The notes under the pieces were generated by a model. That model was not told the origin of the DNA and did not search any database. It was given only the letters and a program-made list of their open reading frames with translations. The translations under genes and the position numbers were made by a program. Shown piece after piece: positions 39,209 to 48,142 of a DNA stretch of 64,000 bases; within the stretch, counting starts at the first letter, position 1, and each line of letters opens with the position of its first letter. Source of the stretch: an uncultured Lachnospiraceae bacterium (GTDB taxonomy: Bacteria > Bacillota > Clostridia > Lachnospirales > Lachnospiraceae); assembly GCA_910577275.1 (NCBI GenBank), contig CAJTMW010000007.1:137853-201852 (forward strand). The letters run 5' to 3'.

Positions 39209-40978
39209 TTACATTCTTTCCGGTGCGGAGAAGCCAAGCATTTCAATGCATGTCTCCAGTATCCTTCTTGTCAGGAGCAGAAGCGCAACCCATCCGGCTT
39301 TCTTTTCCGTATCCTCCTGGCTGATAATTTTCGTTTCATGGTAAAAACGGTTAAAGGCATTGGCCAGGTCATAAATATAGGCGCAGACCTTATGCGGGGC
39401 GCTTTCCTTATAGGCCTCCTCAATCATGGCATTAAACCCGGAAATTTCCAGCATAAGCGCTTTTTCCGCCGCGCTGCCAGCCTCCCGAATCCGGGCCGTT
39501 TTTACCAGCGTCTCGTCCTGTTCTTTTATTTTATTTAATATAGATTTAATTCTTACAATAGTATATAAAATATAGGGGCCGGTATCTCCTTCAAAGGAGG
39601 TGAACTTGTCAATGTCAAAGGCATAATCCTTAAACGCCTGATTGGACAAATCCCCGTATTTGATTGCGGAAAGCGCCACAGTCTGCGCGGTCCGGCGCGC
39701 TTCGGCTTCCTCAACCTCCCGGTTATCGGTGATTTTCCGGTACATTTCCTCCTCAATTTCCCTAATCAGGTATTCCAGACGCATGACGCCGCCGTCCCTG
39801 GTCTTAAAGGGCTTGCCGTCCTTGCCGTTCATCGTTCCGAACCCGATATGCAAAAGCTCCGTCTCCGGCTCCACCAGCCTGGTCTTTCTTGCGCAGCGGA
39901 ACACCTGCTCAAAGTAAAGGTTCTGCCGCTTATCCGCCACATAAATAATCCTGTCGGGATGATAATCCTTCATTCTCTTGATAATGGTTGCAAGGTCTGT
40001 GGTATTGTAAAGCGCCGCCCCGTCAGACTTTAATACCATACAGGGAGGAATCTCCTTTGTGTCGGTGTCCTCCTTTACATCCACCACCAGAGCGCCCTCG
40101 CTGATATAGGCGTAGCCCTCCTTTTTCATATAATCAACCATACCCGGAATCACATCATGGACGTCCGCTTCCCCCTTCCAGAGGTCGAACTCCACGTCCA
40201 GTTTTTCATAATTTTTCTTCAAATCCGCCACGGAAATATCGATAATATGCTTCCACAGCGCACGGTATCCCCGCTCTCCGCTCTGGAGCTTGAAAGTTGC
40301 CTCCATGGCCCGCTCCTTATATGCCCCGTCCTCCTTTGATTTCGCGCTTGCCGTGGGATAAATTTCCTCAAGCTCCGCGATGGTAAAAGGCGCTTCCTTC
40401 GGGTATTCCCCTTCATAGGAGTCGTCGAAATACACCAAATCCGGCTGACGCTCTCGAAGCTCTGTGATAATCAGCCCCATGGGAAGCCCCCAGTCGCCAA
40501 GGTGAATATCCCCAATCACGTCATGGCCAGCGTACCTTGCAATCCGCTTAATGCTCTCGCCGATAATCGCCGGGCGCAAATGCCCCACATGAAGCGGCTT
40601 TGCCACGTTAGGGCCGCCGTAATCCACAATGATTTTGCAGGGGTTTTCCGGTTTTTCCAGCCCGAACTTTTCAGCCTGCGCCATATCCGCAAGATAATCC
40701 GCGACAAAGCTTTCCTTTATCTTCAAGTTCAAAAAGCCGGGAGGGACTGCCTCCACACTTAGGAAAGCGCCGTTTTCCCCGCACTTTTCCGCCACATCTT
40801 TTGCTATCATAATCGGCGCTTTCTTATACAGCTTCGCGCCCGCCATAGCGCCGTTGCATTGATATTCGCAAAGGTCCGGCCGGTTGGAGAGGGTTACCTT
40901 CCCAAGCTCCCTGTCATAGCCCGCCGCCTCAAAAGCATTCTTCATTTCCTCTGAAATCAAATCCAGAAACTTCTTCAT
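39209..40978 (-). CDS. argS: arginine--tRNA ligase
   Basis: 589 residues. Class I synthetase that charges tRNA-Arg. N-terminal tRNA-binding domain (about 1-100), then the class I motif in VAKPLHVGHLRPAIIGESIKRI (HVGH; shown as parts), a long catalytic domain with RDGGVMRLEYLIREIEEEMY and a C-terminal DALR anticodon-binding domain starting near residue 480 (FEGDTGPYILYTIVRI). It is first in a two-gene unit with the ABC-class ATPase. GGAGG precedes the ATG. A 13-bp-arm hairpin lies in its leader, with no T-box. Confidence 0.94.
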   Translation of the reverse strand: MKKFLDLISEEMKNAFEAAGYDRELGKVTLSNRPDLCEYQCNGAMAGAKLYKKAPIMIAKDVAEKCGENGAFLSVEAVPPGFLNLKIKESFVADYLADMAQAEKFGLEKPENPCKIIVDYGGPNVAKPLHVGHLRPAIIGESIKRIARYAGHDVIGDIHLGDWGLPMGLIITELRERQPDLVYFDDSYEGEYPKEAPFTIAELEEIYPTASAKSKEDGAYKERAMEATFKLQSGERGYRALWKHIIDISVADLKKNYEKLDVEFDLWKGEADVHDVIPGMVDYMKKEGYAYISEGALVVDVKEDTDTKEIPPCMVLKSDGAALYNTTDLATIIKRMKDYHPDRIIYVADKRQNLYFEQVFRCARKTRLVEPETELLHIGFGTMNGKDGKPFKTRDGGVMRLEYLIREIEEEMYRKITDNREVEEAEARRTAQTVALSAIKYGDLSNQAFKDYAFDIDKFTSFEGDTGPYILYTIVRIKSILNKIKEQDETLVKTARIREAGSAAEKALMLEISGFNAMIEEAYKESAPHKVCAYIYDLANAFNRFYHETKIISQEDTEKKAGWVALLLLTRRILETCIEMLGFSAPERM

Positions 40979-41026
40979 GTTCCGCCATCCTCCATCAAAT
41001 TCCCATACATCCTGTCGCCGTCTTAA

Positions 41027-41060
41027 ATGCCTGTCCGTTCTTACTATAACGGACAGGCAT
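41027..41060 (-). repeat. 13-bp-arm hairpin in the argS leader
   Basis: Perfect arms ATGCCTGTCCGTT (41027-41039) and AACGGACAGGCAT (41048-41060) with an 8-base loop. On the minus strand only TTTAAG follows, so termination is uncertain. It starts about where the argS transcript should begin. Confidence 0.65.
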
Positions 41061-41065
41061 GTTAT

Positions 41066-41094
41066 ATCCTACCATTTTACGGCATTTTCGTCAA
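41066..41094 (-). promoter_or_regulatory. promoter of the argS unit
   Basis: Minus-strand TTGACG (41089-41094), 17-bp spacer, TAGGAT (41066-41071). Confidence 0.65.
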
Positions 41095-41145
41095 CCGCCG
41101 CCTTATGGATTCTGCAAAGTCAATGTAACTGTTCAGCCATGCCAT

Positions 41146-41958
41146 TCATAAGCCGCCGGATTGCACGTAATGACAGACCTCGTCATGAATTGGCCGGCGG
41201 CTTATTTCCTGTCGGGCGTCCGCCCTCTCCTGTCTGGAAAACACGCACCCGCAGTAATCCTGCCGGTACAAATCGTATTCTCTGGACAATTCAATGGAAC
41301 GCTTGTAGCCGTCCTTCTTCTTAAAATCGGAGGGAAGAAACGCCACCCCGTACTGACCGGAGAGCCGCTCTCCGATTTCATTAATTTTTGCCGCATTTTT
41401 TAAGGGGCTGATGGTCAGCGTGGTGGTAAAATAGTCCGCGCCTGCCGCCTTCGCCCGCCGCGCCGTTTCCGCAAGACGCAGCTCATAGCAGACAAAGCAC
41501 CGCTCTCCGCCTTCCCTGCACTTTTCCAGCCCTTTCACCCGCTCAAAAAACAGCTCCCGGCAATAGTCTCCCTCCACAACTTCTATCGGATAACCGCCGG
41601 TCTCTGTCGGTCTGACCTTACCGATTCCTCCGCCCGTTCCGTTCTCCTCCGCCCGGCCGCACGCTCCGGCTTCATCCTCTGTTCCTTTGTTCGCGCCCAC
41701 GGCGGACACGCTTTTTTCTGCAAGGGACGCATTCATCTCCCCAATCAGGCGTTTCTGCTCCGCCGCCCTTTTCCGGTATTCCGCTTCTTCCGTAATATTG
41801 GGGTTAAAATAAAACACCGTTATACGGAAAAAAGACCTGAGATATTCAAGCACATAGCTGCTACAGGGTGCGCAGCAGCTGTGCAGGAACAATTTCCGGC
41901 CTTTGTTTTCCGTATTTAGCAAAATCTTATCCAGCTCCTTTGAATAATTCCTGTTCAT
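41146..41958 (-). CDS. queH: epoxyqueuosine reductase QueH
   Basis: 270 residues. Reduces epoxyqueuosine to queuosine in tRNA anticodons, using an iron-sulfur cluster. Cysteine motifs of QueH are intact: HSCCAPCSS near residue 26, GERCFVCYELR (about 150) and QDYCGCVFS (about 234). A Gly/Ala/Glu-rich stretch of about 45 residues (about 75-120) interrupts the region before PIEVVEGDY and is not expected for the family. About 28 extra residues follow the last Cys motif; their DNA holds a 12-bp inverted repeat. It follows purA by 25 bases and is probably its operon partner. SD GGGAAAGG precedes the ATG. Confidence 0.88.
   Translation of the reverse strand: MNRNYSKELDKILLNTENKGRKLFLHSCCAPCSSYVLEYLRSFFRITVFYFNPNITEEAEYRKRAAEQKRLIGEMNASLAEKSVSAVGANKGTEDEAGACGRAEENGTGGGIGKVRPTETGGYPIEVVEGDYCRELFFERVKGLEKCREGGERCFVCYELRLAETARRAKAAGADYFTTTLTISPLKNAAKINEIGERLSGQYGVAFLPSDFKKKDGYKRSIELSREYDLYRQDYCGCVFSRQERADARQEISRRPIHDEVCHYVQSGGL
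41148..41205. repeat. 12-bp inverted repeat overlapping the queH 3' end
   Basis: Arms ATAAGCCGCCGG (41148-41159) and CCGGCGGCTTAT (41194-41205), with an inner ATGAC/GTCAT pair. The repeat codes for the last 19 residues and stop codon of QueH. It may serve as a terminator-like RNA hairpin, or may be an inserted palindrome that supplied a new stop codon. Confidence 0.65.
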
Positions 41959-41983
41959 TCCTTTCCCGTTCTCCCGTTACGGC

Positions 41984-43276
41984 CTATTTCCGCAAAGGGC
42001 TCTTTCTGTAAATAATATCGCTTCTCCCCGGCCCGTTGGACACCATGGTAATCGGATACCCAATCTGTTCCTCGATAAATTCCACATATCCGCGGCAGTT
42101 TTCCGGCAAATCCTCATAATTTTTAATCCCCCGGATATCGCATTTCCATCCGGGAAGCGTTTTCAGCACCGGTTTAGCCTTTTCAAGCTTCCATGTCACA
42201 GGGAAATCTCTTGTCACTTCCCCGCCGATATCATAGCCCACACAGACGGGAATCTCGTCCAGATACCCAAGCACGTCCAGAACGGTGAAAGCCACGTCAG
42301 TGGTTCCCTGCAATCTGCACCCATATCTGGAGGCCACGCAGTCAAACCAGCCCATACGCCTTGGGCGTCCGGTAGTCGCGCCGTACTCGCCGCCGTCTCC
42401 GCCGCGCCGTCTCAGCTCCTCCGCCTCGTCGCCAAAAATCTCGGACACAAAAGCGCCTGCTCCTACTGCCGACGAATAAGCCTTGCATACCGTGATAATT
42501 TCCTTTATCTCATAGGGGGGAATCCCCGCACCGATTGCGCCGTAAGCGGCAAGGGTGGATGAAGACGTTACCATCGGATAAATTCCATGGTCCGTATCCT
42601 TCAATGTGCCCAGCTGTCCTTCCAGCAGAATCGTTTTCCCTTCCTTTAACGCCTTATCCAGATAAGCGGACACATCGCACACATAAGGCGCCACCATCTC
42701 CTTATATTCCCGGAGGGTTTCAAGAAGCTGCCTCGAATCAATCAGCGGCTTGTGGTACATGTGCTCAAGCATAATGTTTTTCTGCTCACAAACCCTTTCC
42801 AGCTTTTCTTTCAGGCTTTCCTCGTCAAAAAGCTCGCTGACCTGAAAGCCTATTTTCGCATATTTATCCGAATAAAAAGGCGCAATTCCCGACTTAGTGG
42901 AGCCGAAGGATTTCCCTCCCAGCCTCTCCTCCTCATACTGGTCGAGCAGTATGTGATAGGGCATCACCATCTGCGCCCGCTCCGACACCAGTATTTTGGG
43001 CATCGGCACATTCCTGTCGGTAATTGACTTAATTTCATTAAAAAACACCGGAATATTAAGCGCTACGCCGTTTCCGATAACGCTGGTGGTATGGCTGTAA
43101 AAAACGCCGGAGGGCAATGTGTGCAGCGCAAATTTTCCATAATCATTTACGATTGTGTGCCCTGCGTTGGCCCCGCCCTGAAAACGGACGATAATGTCCG
43201 CCTGCTGCGCCAGCATATCCGTGATTTTCCCTTTTCCCTCGTCGCCCCAGTTGGCGCCCACTACCGCTTTAACCAT
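41984..43276 (-). CDS. purA: adenylosuccinate synthetase
   Basis: 430 residues, normal length. Makes adenylosuccinate from IMP and aspartate using GTP, the first step to AMP. N-terminal P-loop-like GDEGKGK (about residues 11-17), catalytic His and Asp in GGANAGHTIV, the IMP-binding TKSGIAPFYSDK (about 127-138) and the GTP-binding region with GRPRRMGWFDCV (about 305-316). GGAGG precedes the ATG. Promoter at 43321-43349. Queuosine gene queH follows in the same transcript. Confidence 0.96.
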   Translation of the reverse strand: MVKAVVGANWGDEGKGKITDMLAQQADIIVRFQGGANAGHTIVNDYGKFALHTLPSGVFYSHTTSVIGNGVALNIPVFFNEIKSITDRNVPMPKILVSERAQMVMPYHILLDQYEEERLGGKSFGSTKSGIAPFYSDKYAKIGFQVSELFDEESLKEKLERVCEQKNIMLEHMYHKPLIDSRQLLETLREYKEMVAPYVCDVSAYLDKALKEGKTILLEGQLGTLKDTDHGIYPMVTSSSTLAAYGAIGAGIPPYEIKEIITVCKAYSSAVGAGAFVSEIFGDEAEELRRRGGDGGEYGATTGRPRRMGWFDCVASRYGCRLQGTTDVAFTVLDVLGYLDEIPVCVGYDIGGEVTRDFPVTWKLEKAKPVLKTLPGWKCDIRGIKNYEDLPENCRGYVEFIEEQIGYPITMVSNGPGRSDIIYRKSPLRK

Positions 43277-43320
43277 TTTTCTATTCCTCCAAATTATAGT
43301 TCTGCCTTATTTACGTTATG

Positions 43321-43349
43321 ATTATAGCGCATAGTATATTATAAGTAAA
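43321..43349 (-). promoter_or_regulatory. promoter of the purA unit
   Basis: Minus-strand TTTACT (43344-43349), 17-bp spacer, TATAAT (43321-43326). The sequence TATTATAAGTA occurs as direct repeats at 43337-43347 and 43366-43376, the first overlapping the minus-35, so a regulator could bind here. Confidence 0.7.
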
Positions 43350-43382
43350 ATCAATATTTTTTATATTTATTATAAGTACTTT

Positions 43383-44744
43383 TTATACTTCATCTTCTCC
43401 CGATGCTCCAATATTCACCATCCACCGCCTGCTCTTAAACAGAAACAGGGAGACTGAAAATCTCACACATTCCTCCAGAGACAATATAAAATACACATAT
43501 GGAATTTTCATTTTCCAGACAAAAGCTGCCAGAAGCCCTAAGGGGACGCCAAATATCCATGTGCCGATAAAATCCACCGCCATCACATATTTTGTTTTGC
43601 CCCCGCTCCTTAATATGCCTCCGCCTAATATCATATTCTGAACCTTTATCGGAGAAATTATTGCAAAGGCAATTAAAATCTGATAAGCCAATACCCTGAC
43701 AGAAGCCTCCACCTGATAAATTTTTACATAAGCATTTCCTGCAAGCAACAGCAAAGCGGAAAGCAGCAGCGAACCCCCTAAGCCGTACTGCATCAGTTTT
43801 TTTGACTCCCGGTAAGCCCGCTCGTCCTCTCCGCTTCCCAGCGCCTTTCCAATGAGAATCGCAGCCGCCTGAGCCAGCCCGTTTAAAGCCCCTATCGTCA
43901 ATGCCTGAACCGGCAGCGTCAACGTCATGGCGGCACAGTCCATGGTTCCGATGTTTCCGTAAATTGCTGTATACACATTTTCCCCAAGACTCCAGAACAG
44001 CTCGCACATTAATATAGGAAGTAATATCCCCAGATACTGCTTTCGACCGGCACTGTCCAGACAAAAAACCGGTTCCAGCCTAAACTCCTGTTTCTGATAA
44101 TAGGCATAAAACAAAACCATTGTCAGCAAAAGGCAGGCTGTCTGGGAAATTACCGTGGCAAGGGCAGCTCCCGTCACGCCAAGCTCCGGGAAACCAAGCT
44201 TTCCAAAAATCAGCACATAATTCAGCCCCGTGTTGACAACCGCCCCGAAAATACTGGCATAAAGGGGGAGAGACGCCGTCTCCATACACCGGAGTAATGT
44301 GGCAAGGAACGTGGAAACCGCTATGGGGATATAAGAAAAGGCGATGATTCCAAGATATCCCGACGCAATCTCTCTTGTTGCTGCATCCCTTGTGTACATC
44401 CCCATAATCTGTCCCGGGAACGCAATACATATCCCTGTAAAAACCGCCGCAAGCAAAACTGCAAGGAGCAGATTGACAAAAAAGCCCCTGCTCACCTCCC
44501 GGCTGTTTTTCCGCCCCATATACTGGGCAATCATAATTCCTGCCGCCGCAGCAACCGCCGACACCAGCACCGAATAAACCGACGAAAACTTCCCGCCCAG
44601 ACCAATTCCGGCAATGCTTTCGCTGCCAAGCTGCCCCGTCATAATCTGGTCAATCATACTGAAAGACGACTGCAACAGCGACTGCAATGTCACCGGCAAT
44701 GCAATTTTTATTACAAGCCTTGAAAAGGGCTGTTCTCTTTCCAT
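43383..44744 (-). CDS. MATE family efflux transporter
   Basis: 453 residues with twelve membrane helices in two homologous halves, as expected. Typical MATE features: IALPVTLQSLLQSSFSMIDQIM at the start (shown as parts), GSESIAGIGLGGKF, and the second-half repeat beginning around residue 235. It exports cationic compounds or metabolites with Na+ or H+. AGGAGG precedes the ATG. It stands between purA and a LacI regulator gene with its own promoter, so LacI control is possible but unproven. Confidence 0.88.
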   Translation of the reverse strand: MEREQPFSRLVIKIALPVTLQSLLQSSFSMIDQIMTGQLGSESIAGIGLGGKFSSVYSVLVSAVAAAAGIMIAQYMGRKNSREVSRGFFVNLLLAVLLAAVFTGICIAFPGQIMGMYTRDAATREIASGYLGIIAFSYIPIAVSTFLATLLRCMETASLPLYASIFGAVVNTGLNYVLIFGKLGFPELGVTGAALATVISQTACLLLTMVLFYAYYQKQEFRLEPVFCLDSAGRKQYLGILLPILMCELFWSLGENVYTAIYGNIGTMDCAAMTLTLPVQALTIGALNGLAQAAAILIGKALGSGEDERAYRESKKLMQYGLGGSLLLSALLLLAGNAYVKIYQVEASVRVLAYQILIAFAIISPIKVQNMILGGGILRSGGKTKYVMAVDFIGTWIFGVPLGLLAAFVWKMKIPYVYFILSLEECVRFSVSLFLFKSRRWMVNIGASGEDEV

Positions 44745-44771
44745 AAAAACGTACCTCCTGAATTTTTCTTC

Positions 44772-44800
44772 ATTTTATTGTACAAACAAAGAAACCACAA
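44772..44800 (-). promoter_or_regulatory. promoter of the MATE transporter gene
   Basis: Minus-strand TTGTGG (44795-44800), 17-bp spacer, TAAAAT (44772-44777). Confidence 0.7.
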
Positions 44801-44842
44801 GAGATTAAACGCGTAACCCACCACAAAAATCAGCCCGGTTTT

Positions 44843-45847
44843 TTATACACTTTGCCTTATTACCAGCTCCACCGGCAGCGTGAAAGTTTTCCCTTCATTT
44901 TCTACCCTGCCCTCCTTCAATTCCTGTAAAACAGTAACCGCCAGCCGGGCACGCCTCTCCCCGTCCTGCCTTACCGTGGTAAGCTTCGGATAAATCCTTT
45001 CGCACATGGGACAGTCGTCAAAACCCGCCACAGAAATCTCCTCCGGCACCCGTATTTCCTGTTCATGGAAAAAAGAAATCAGCTCAATGGCGTAAAAATC
45101 CGACACAGCAAAAACTGCCGTAAATCTTCTCATTGCTGCCAGATGCTCCAGATAAAACTCCCGGCGCTCTCTCTCCGTCATAGGAATCTGCCAGAATTCC
45201 ACATTTTCCTTTCCTATTGCCGCCTGAAAGCCCAGATATCTTTGCATGTCCATACAAATATTATTATCGGCAAGACAAAGCGCCCTTTTATGCCCCGTCT
45301 CCTTAAAATAATTTCCCATCTGAAACCCGCCTCCATAATCGTCAATGGCAAGATTGCAAAGCCGCCCCGGCTCCCTGAAATACCCGTCATACACCACAAA
45401 AGGAATATGCATGAGACTGCGCAGTTTTTTGTAATCCTGCCCGCAAAAGCCCATAATTACCAGACCTTCCATATTCCACATGGAGGCAAAACGGACGATT
45501 TCATTCCATTTTTTTGTAACCTTCACCATCATAAAATAACCGGCTTTTTCAATTTCCGCAGATAAATAATTTAAGGAAGACGCGATAAAATAATCCTCAA
45601 GCGCACGGGACTCATATTTTTCATGGTCGTTTACCACCACGCCGATAATGCGGGAATCGTTTTGCGCAAGAAGTATTCCCGCCATACTTGGAATATACTG
45701 CTTTTCCTCCAAAAGCTCCTGAACCCGCTGCACCGTTCTGTCTGAAATCTTTTTTGTTTTCCCGTGGATTACATTGGAAACTGTGGCTGTGCTTACCCCA
45801 AGCTCCTCCGCAATGTCCACAATCCGTATTCTCCCATCATTCGCCAT
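44843..45847 (-). CDS. LacI family transcriptional regulator
   Basis: 334 residues. N-terminal helix-turn-helix and hinge (VDIAEELGVSTATVSNVIHG, about residues 9-28, followed by KKISDRTVQRVQELL) and a C-terminal periplasmic-binding-like effector domain (about 65-330, including GVVVNDHEKYESRALED and EEISVAGFDDCPMCER). It overlaps the zinc-peptidase gene by 11 bases, so both are made from one mRNA. Probable targets are the MATE gene downstream or its own operon; effector unknown. Confidence 0.88.
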   Translation of the reverse strand: MANDGRIRIVDIAEELGVSTATVSNVIHGKTKKISDRTVQRVQELLEEKQYIPSMAGILLAQNDSRIIGVVVNDHEKYESRALEDYFIASSLNYLSAEIEKAGYFMMVKVTKKWNEIVRFASMWNMEGLVIMGFCGQDYKKLRSLMHIPFVVYDGYFREPGRLCNLAIDDYGGGFQMGNYFKETGHKRALCLADNNICMDMQRYLGFQAAIGKENVEFWQIPMTERERREFYLEHLAAMRRFTAVFAVSDFYAIELISFFHEQEIRVPEEISVAGFDDCPMCERIYPKLTTVRQDGERRARLAVTVLQELKEGRVENEGKTFTLPVELVIRQSV

Positions 45848-46517
45848 TGCTCATTAACCACTGGATATACCTCACGTCCTCCTGCTTAATATATCCCACC
45901 TTCTGATAAGAAAGCGCAAACTCTCCCCTCATCACCGCATACCCCCTGTAAATATATTCCCCGAACCCGCAGTACACCGCAGCCGTATCCGTGAGAATCT
46001 CATTTTCCCAGGTGTCCTTCAGATAAATCCCTTCATAATATAAATGCAGATGAATCGCCTCATGGGCAAGCACGGCAGCCACCACATCCAGCGAATAATA
46101 GGACTTTACCTCCAGATATATGGTCGTGCGGGCCAAATCCGTATTTATCTGCCCTGCCCTCTCCGGCACAGGCACCTCCTCCGTAACCAGCTTAATAAAA
46201 TCCCCGTTGATTCCAAGATGCGCGCAAATGTCGCATAGCAGTTTCTTTAAATATCCCTCGTCTTTGATATTTGCGGAAAGCGTCTCCGCTATCTCGTTCG
46301 GAATCACATACTCCCCAAACTCCTTCTTTTCCTTTTTATCGAGAATCTCCACACACTTCTGAAAAAGCTCCCTCGGAACCGCCTTTGCGCCCACGGAAAC
46401 AGGCGCCTTATGCAGCACGAACCGTCTGATTAAAAACCACCCAAACCCGATAAAGGATATCAATCCGAAAATATCACGGATTCCTATCCGGTACAAAAAC
46501 TCCAGAATATGATTCAC
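45837..46517 (-). CDS. membrane-anchored zinc metallopeptidase-like protein
   Basis: 226 residues. One membrane helix near the N-terminus (about 13-31, IRDIFGLISFIGFGWFLI). The metal site HEAIH in VLAHEAIHLHLY (about residues 149-160) is followed by a Glu-containing TWENEILTDTAAVYCGFGEY segment (about 168-187), the gluzincin pattern HExxH plus downstream acidic residues. I do not recognise the exact family. GTG start: it overlaps the end of the upstream gene by four bases (GTGA) and shares GGGGGAGG as SD. It lies in an overlapping operon with a BNR-type protein and LacI regulator. Confidence 0.72.
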   Translation of the reverse strand: MNHILEFLYRIGIRDIFGLISFIGFGWFLIRRFVLHKAPVSVGAKAVPRELFQKCVEILDKKEKKEFGEYVIPNEIAETLSANIKDEGYLKKLLCDICAHLGINGDFIKLVTEEVPVPERAGQINTDLARTTIYLEVKSYYSLDVVAAVLAHEAIHLHLYYEGIYLKDTWENEILTDTAAVYCGFGEYIYRGYAVMRGEFALSYQKVGYIKQEDVRYIQWLMSNGE

Positions 46518-47947
46518 TTTTCCTCCCCCTTTCGGATTTCCTTATAGGTAAAAGTGTGTCCACCGTCCGTTGACTCGTACAAAGCCATTCCGGCAGCGTC
46601 CCCGCCTGCGTAATCACCGTCGGCTCCCTGTCCGCAAAGAACATACAGCTTCCCATCTTCCTCATAAGGCATCTGTGGAAAATCATAGGGATTATACAGA
46701 TAGCCGTCCTCAAGCGTCACCTCAAGTCCCTGAATCACAGCCCTCTGGTAACTCTCTCCGCCGTTTTCCGTCACATAAAGGTCCGCCTCGTCCCCGCCGT
46801 TGTGGCTCAGCGTGGCAAAGCCAAGCTCCTCGTCAAGAAAAGTAAAATCAATCCCCATTCCCATATCGCCCCCAAAAGGCGAATCGGAAACCATATCCCA
46901 GGAAAGCCCCCTGTCCTCACTCTTTAAAAGGCCGTACCACCGACTTCCCGCCGCCGCGTCCATTACCACCATCCGGTAACTCACCCTGCCGTCAAAAAGC
47001 TCGCACTCCTTTTCATAATCTCCCTGATAACATTCAAAAAATTTTTCTTCTGAGAAAGCGTTGTCCTCACTCTCTTCTCCCTCTATGGCGGCGCTGTCCT
47101 CCATTTCCCAGATATGATATCCACCGTCCAGATTCACAATAGCCCGCGCAACCGCCCGCTGCACCTCCTCCCATGAAGCTGTCGTTATCTTCTCCACAGC
47201 CTCCCCGATATTCATCCGATAATGGGATTTGGGCGTGATAATCCAGATATTTCTGAAAGGGTCGCTTTCCTTCCCTTCCGTCATACCGTTTTGCAAAAAA
47301 TACCTTTTATCCTCCGCCGCATAAAAAAGCCAGTCCGCAATATCCGCCGCGCACGTCTCAATATCATCTTCCCTATAACAGCTGACATAAAGCTGGTCCG
47401 TCTCTCCCGGATGTCTTTCAGTATCCCACCTCTCGTCGTCCGCGTCATACATCGCGCCATCGTCCGGGCCATACAGCCCAAAAAACCTGCCCTTGCCTTT
47501 AAAAAATCGCCGGGCATCGTTTTTCATAAGCTGAAACAGAAAATTGTCAAAGCTTTCAGAACTGCTTTTGACCTGAAAATAAAAACTGTTTCCGGCCATC
47601 CTTATATCGGGCAGCCGAAAGGTAACTACTGTTATTTTTTCTTCCGTTTCCGCCGACACCCGCTCAAGCCCATCGCCGTATCTCTTTTTTAAAGTCCGCT
47701 CCACCGCCGCTATTTCGTCTTCCGTCCATTTCTGCTCCGCACCCTCAGAAATCTCTGTCTCGTTTTCCGCCTCTTTTATTTCGTGCTGTTTTCCCCCAAA
47801 AGCATCCCTCTCGCCCCAATACAGGCAGACGCCGGTTACTAAAACCGCCGCCGCACACGCTGCCAGAATTATCAACCATTTATATTTACCCTTTTTGTCC
47901 TCCATATCCGTCCTCGCTTCACAATTTTCCCTGTCCTGTTCTGCCAT
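46514..47947 (-). CDS. membrane-anchored protein with BNR/Asp-box repeats
   Basis: 477 residues. One membrane helix near the N-terminus (about 24-44, WLIILAACAAAVLVTGVCLYW), then a long acidic extracytoplasmic part. The C-terminal third has at least three Asp-box/BNR-like motifs: KSEDRGLSWDM (about 365-375), TENGGESYQRA (about 410-420) and ESTDGGHTFTY (about 458-468), each S/T-x-D/N-x-G-x-x-W/Y/F, which form beta-propeller blades of sialidase- or photosystem-assembly-type. No catalytic residues can be claimed. First gene of a three-gene operon; it may present a ligand to the adjacent peptidase. Function unknown. Confidence 0.7.
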   Translation of the reverse strand: MAEQDRENCEARTDMEDKKGKYKWLIILAACAAAVLVTGVCLYWGERDAFGGKQHEIKEAENETEISEGAEQKWTEDEIAAVERTLKKRYGDGLERVSAETEEKITVVTFRLPDIRMAGNSFYFQVKSSSESFDNFLFQLMKNDARRFFKGKGRFFGLYGPDDGAMYDADDERWDTERHPGETDQLYVSCYREDDIETCAADIADWLFYAAEDKRYFLQNGMTEGKESDPFRNIWIITPKSHYRMNIGEAVEKITTASWEEVQRAVARAIVNLDGGYHIWEMEDSAAIEGEESEDNAFSEEKFFECYQGDYEKECELFDGRVSYRMVVMDAAAGSRWYGLLKSEDRGLSWDMVSDSPFGGDMGMGIDFTFLDEELGFATLSHNGGDEADLYVTENGGESYQRAVIQGLEVTLEDGYLYNPYDFPQMPYEEDGKLYVLCGQGADGDYAGGDAAGMALYESTDGGHTFTYKEIRKGEEK

Positions 47948-48090
47948 TGCCTGGATACCTCTGCTTCACAGGCACGCATCTTTGACCTGTATATTATATA
48001 CCAGATACAAAGTTTCTTCCAGATGACTCGGTTATTTTCCGCCGTTTATACAGTTGTGTACATTTTTTGCACGCCACCGGCGCCAAAAGA

Positions 48091-48142
48091 ACGGTAATCT
48101 GCCACGGCAATCTGCTACGGCAATCTGCTACGGCAATTTGCC
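48091..48142 (+). repeat. four 13-bp tandem repeats upstream of the XRE regulator
   Basis: Units at 48091-48103, 48104-48116, 48117-48129 and 48130-48142, all variants of ACGGCAATCTGCT. It lies in the 285-base region 47948-48232, which otherwise holds the divergent leaders of the two flanking genes and a TATAAT-like AT stretch near 47993-48000 for the minus-strand operon. Confidence 0.75.

Noticed and set aside
44745..44842. LacI operator next to the MATE promoter
   Set aside because: No convincing symmetric site with a central CG was seen; the link between regulator and transporter stays a guess from position only.
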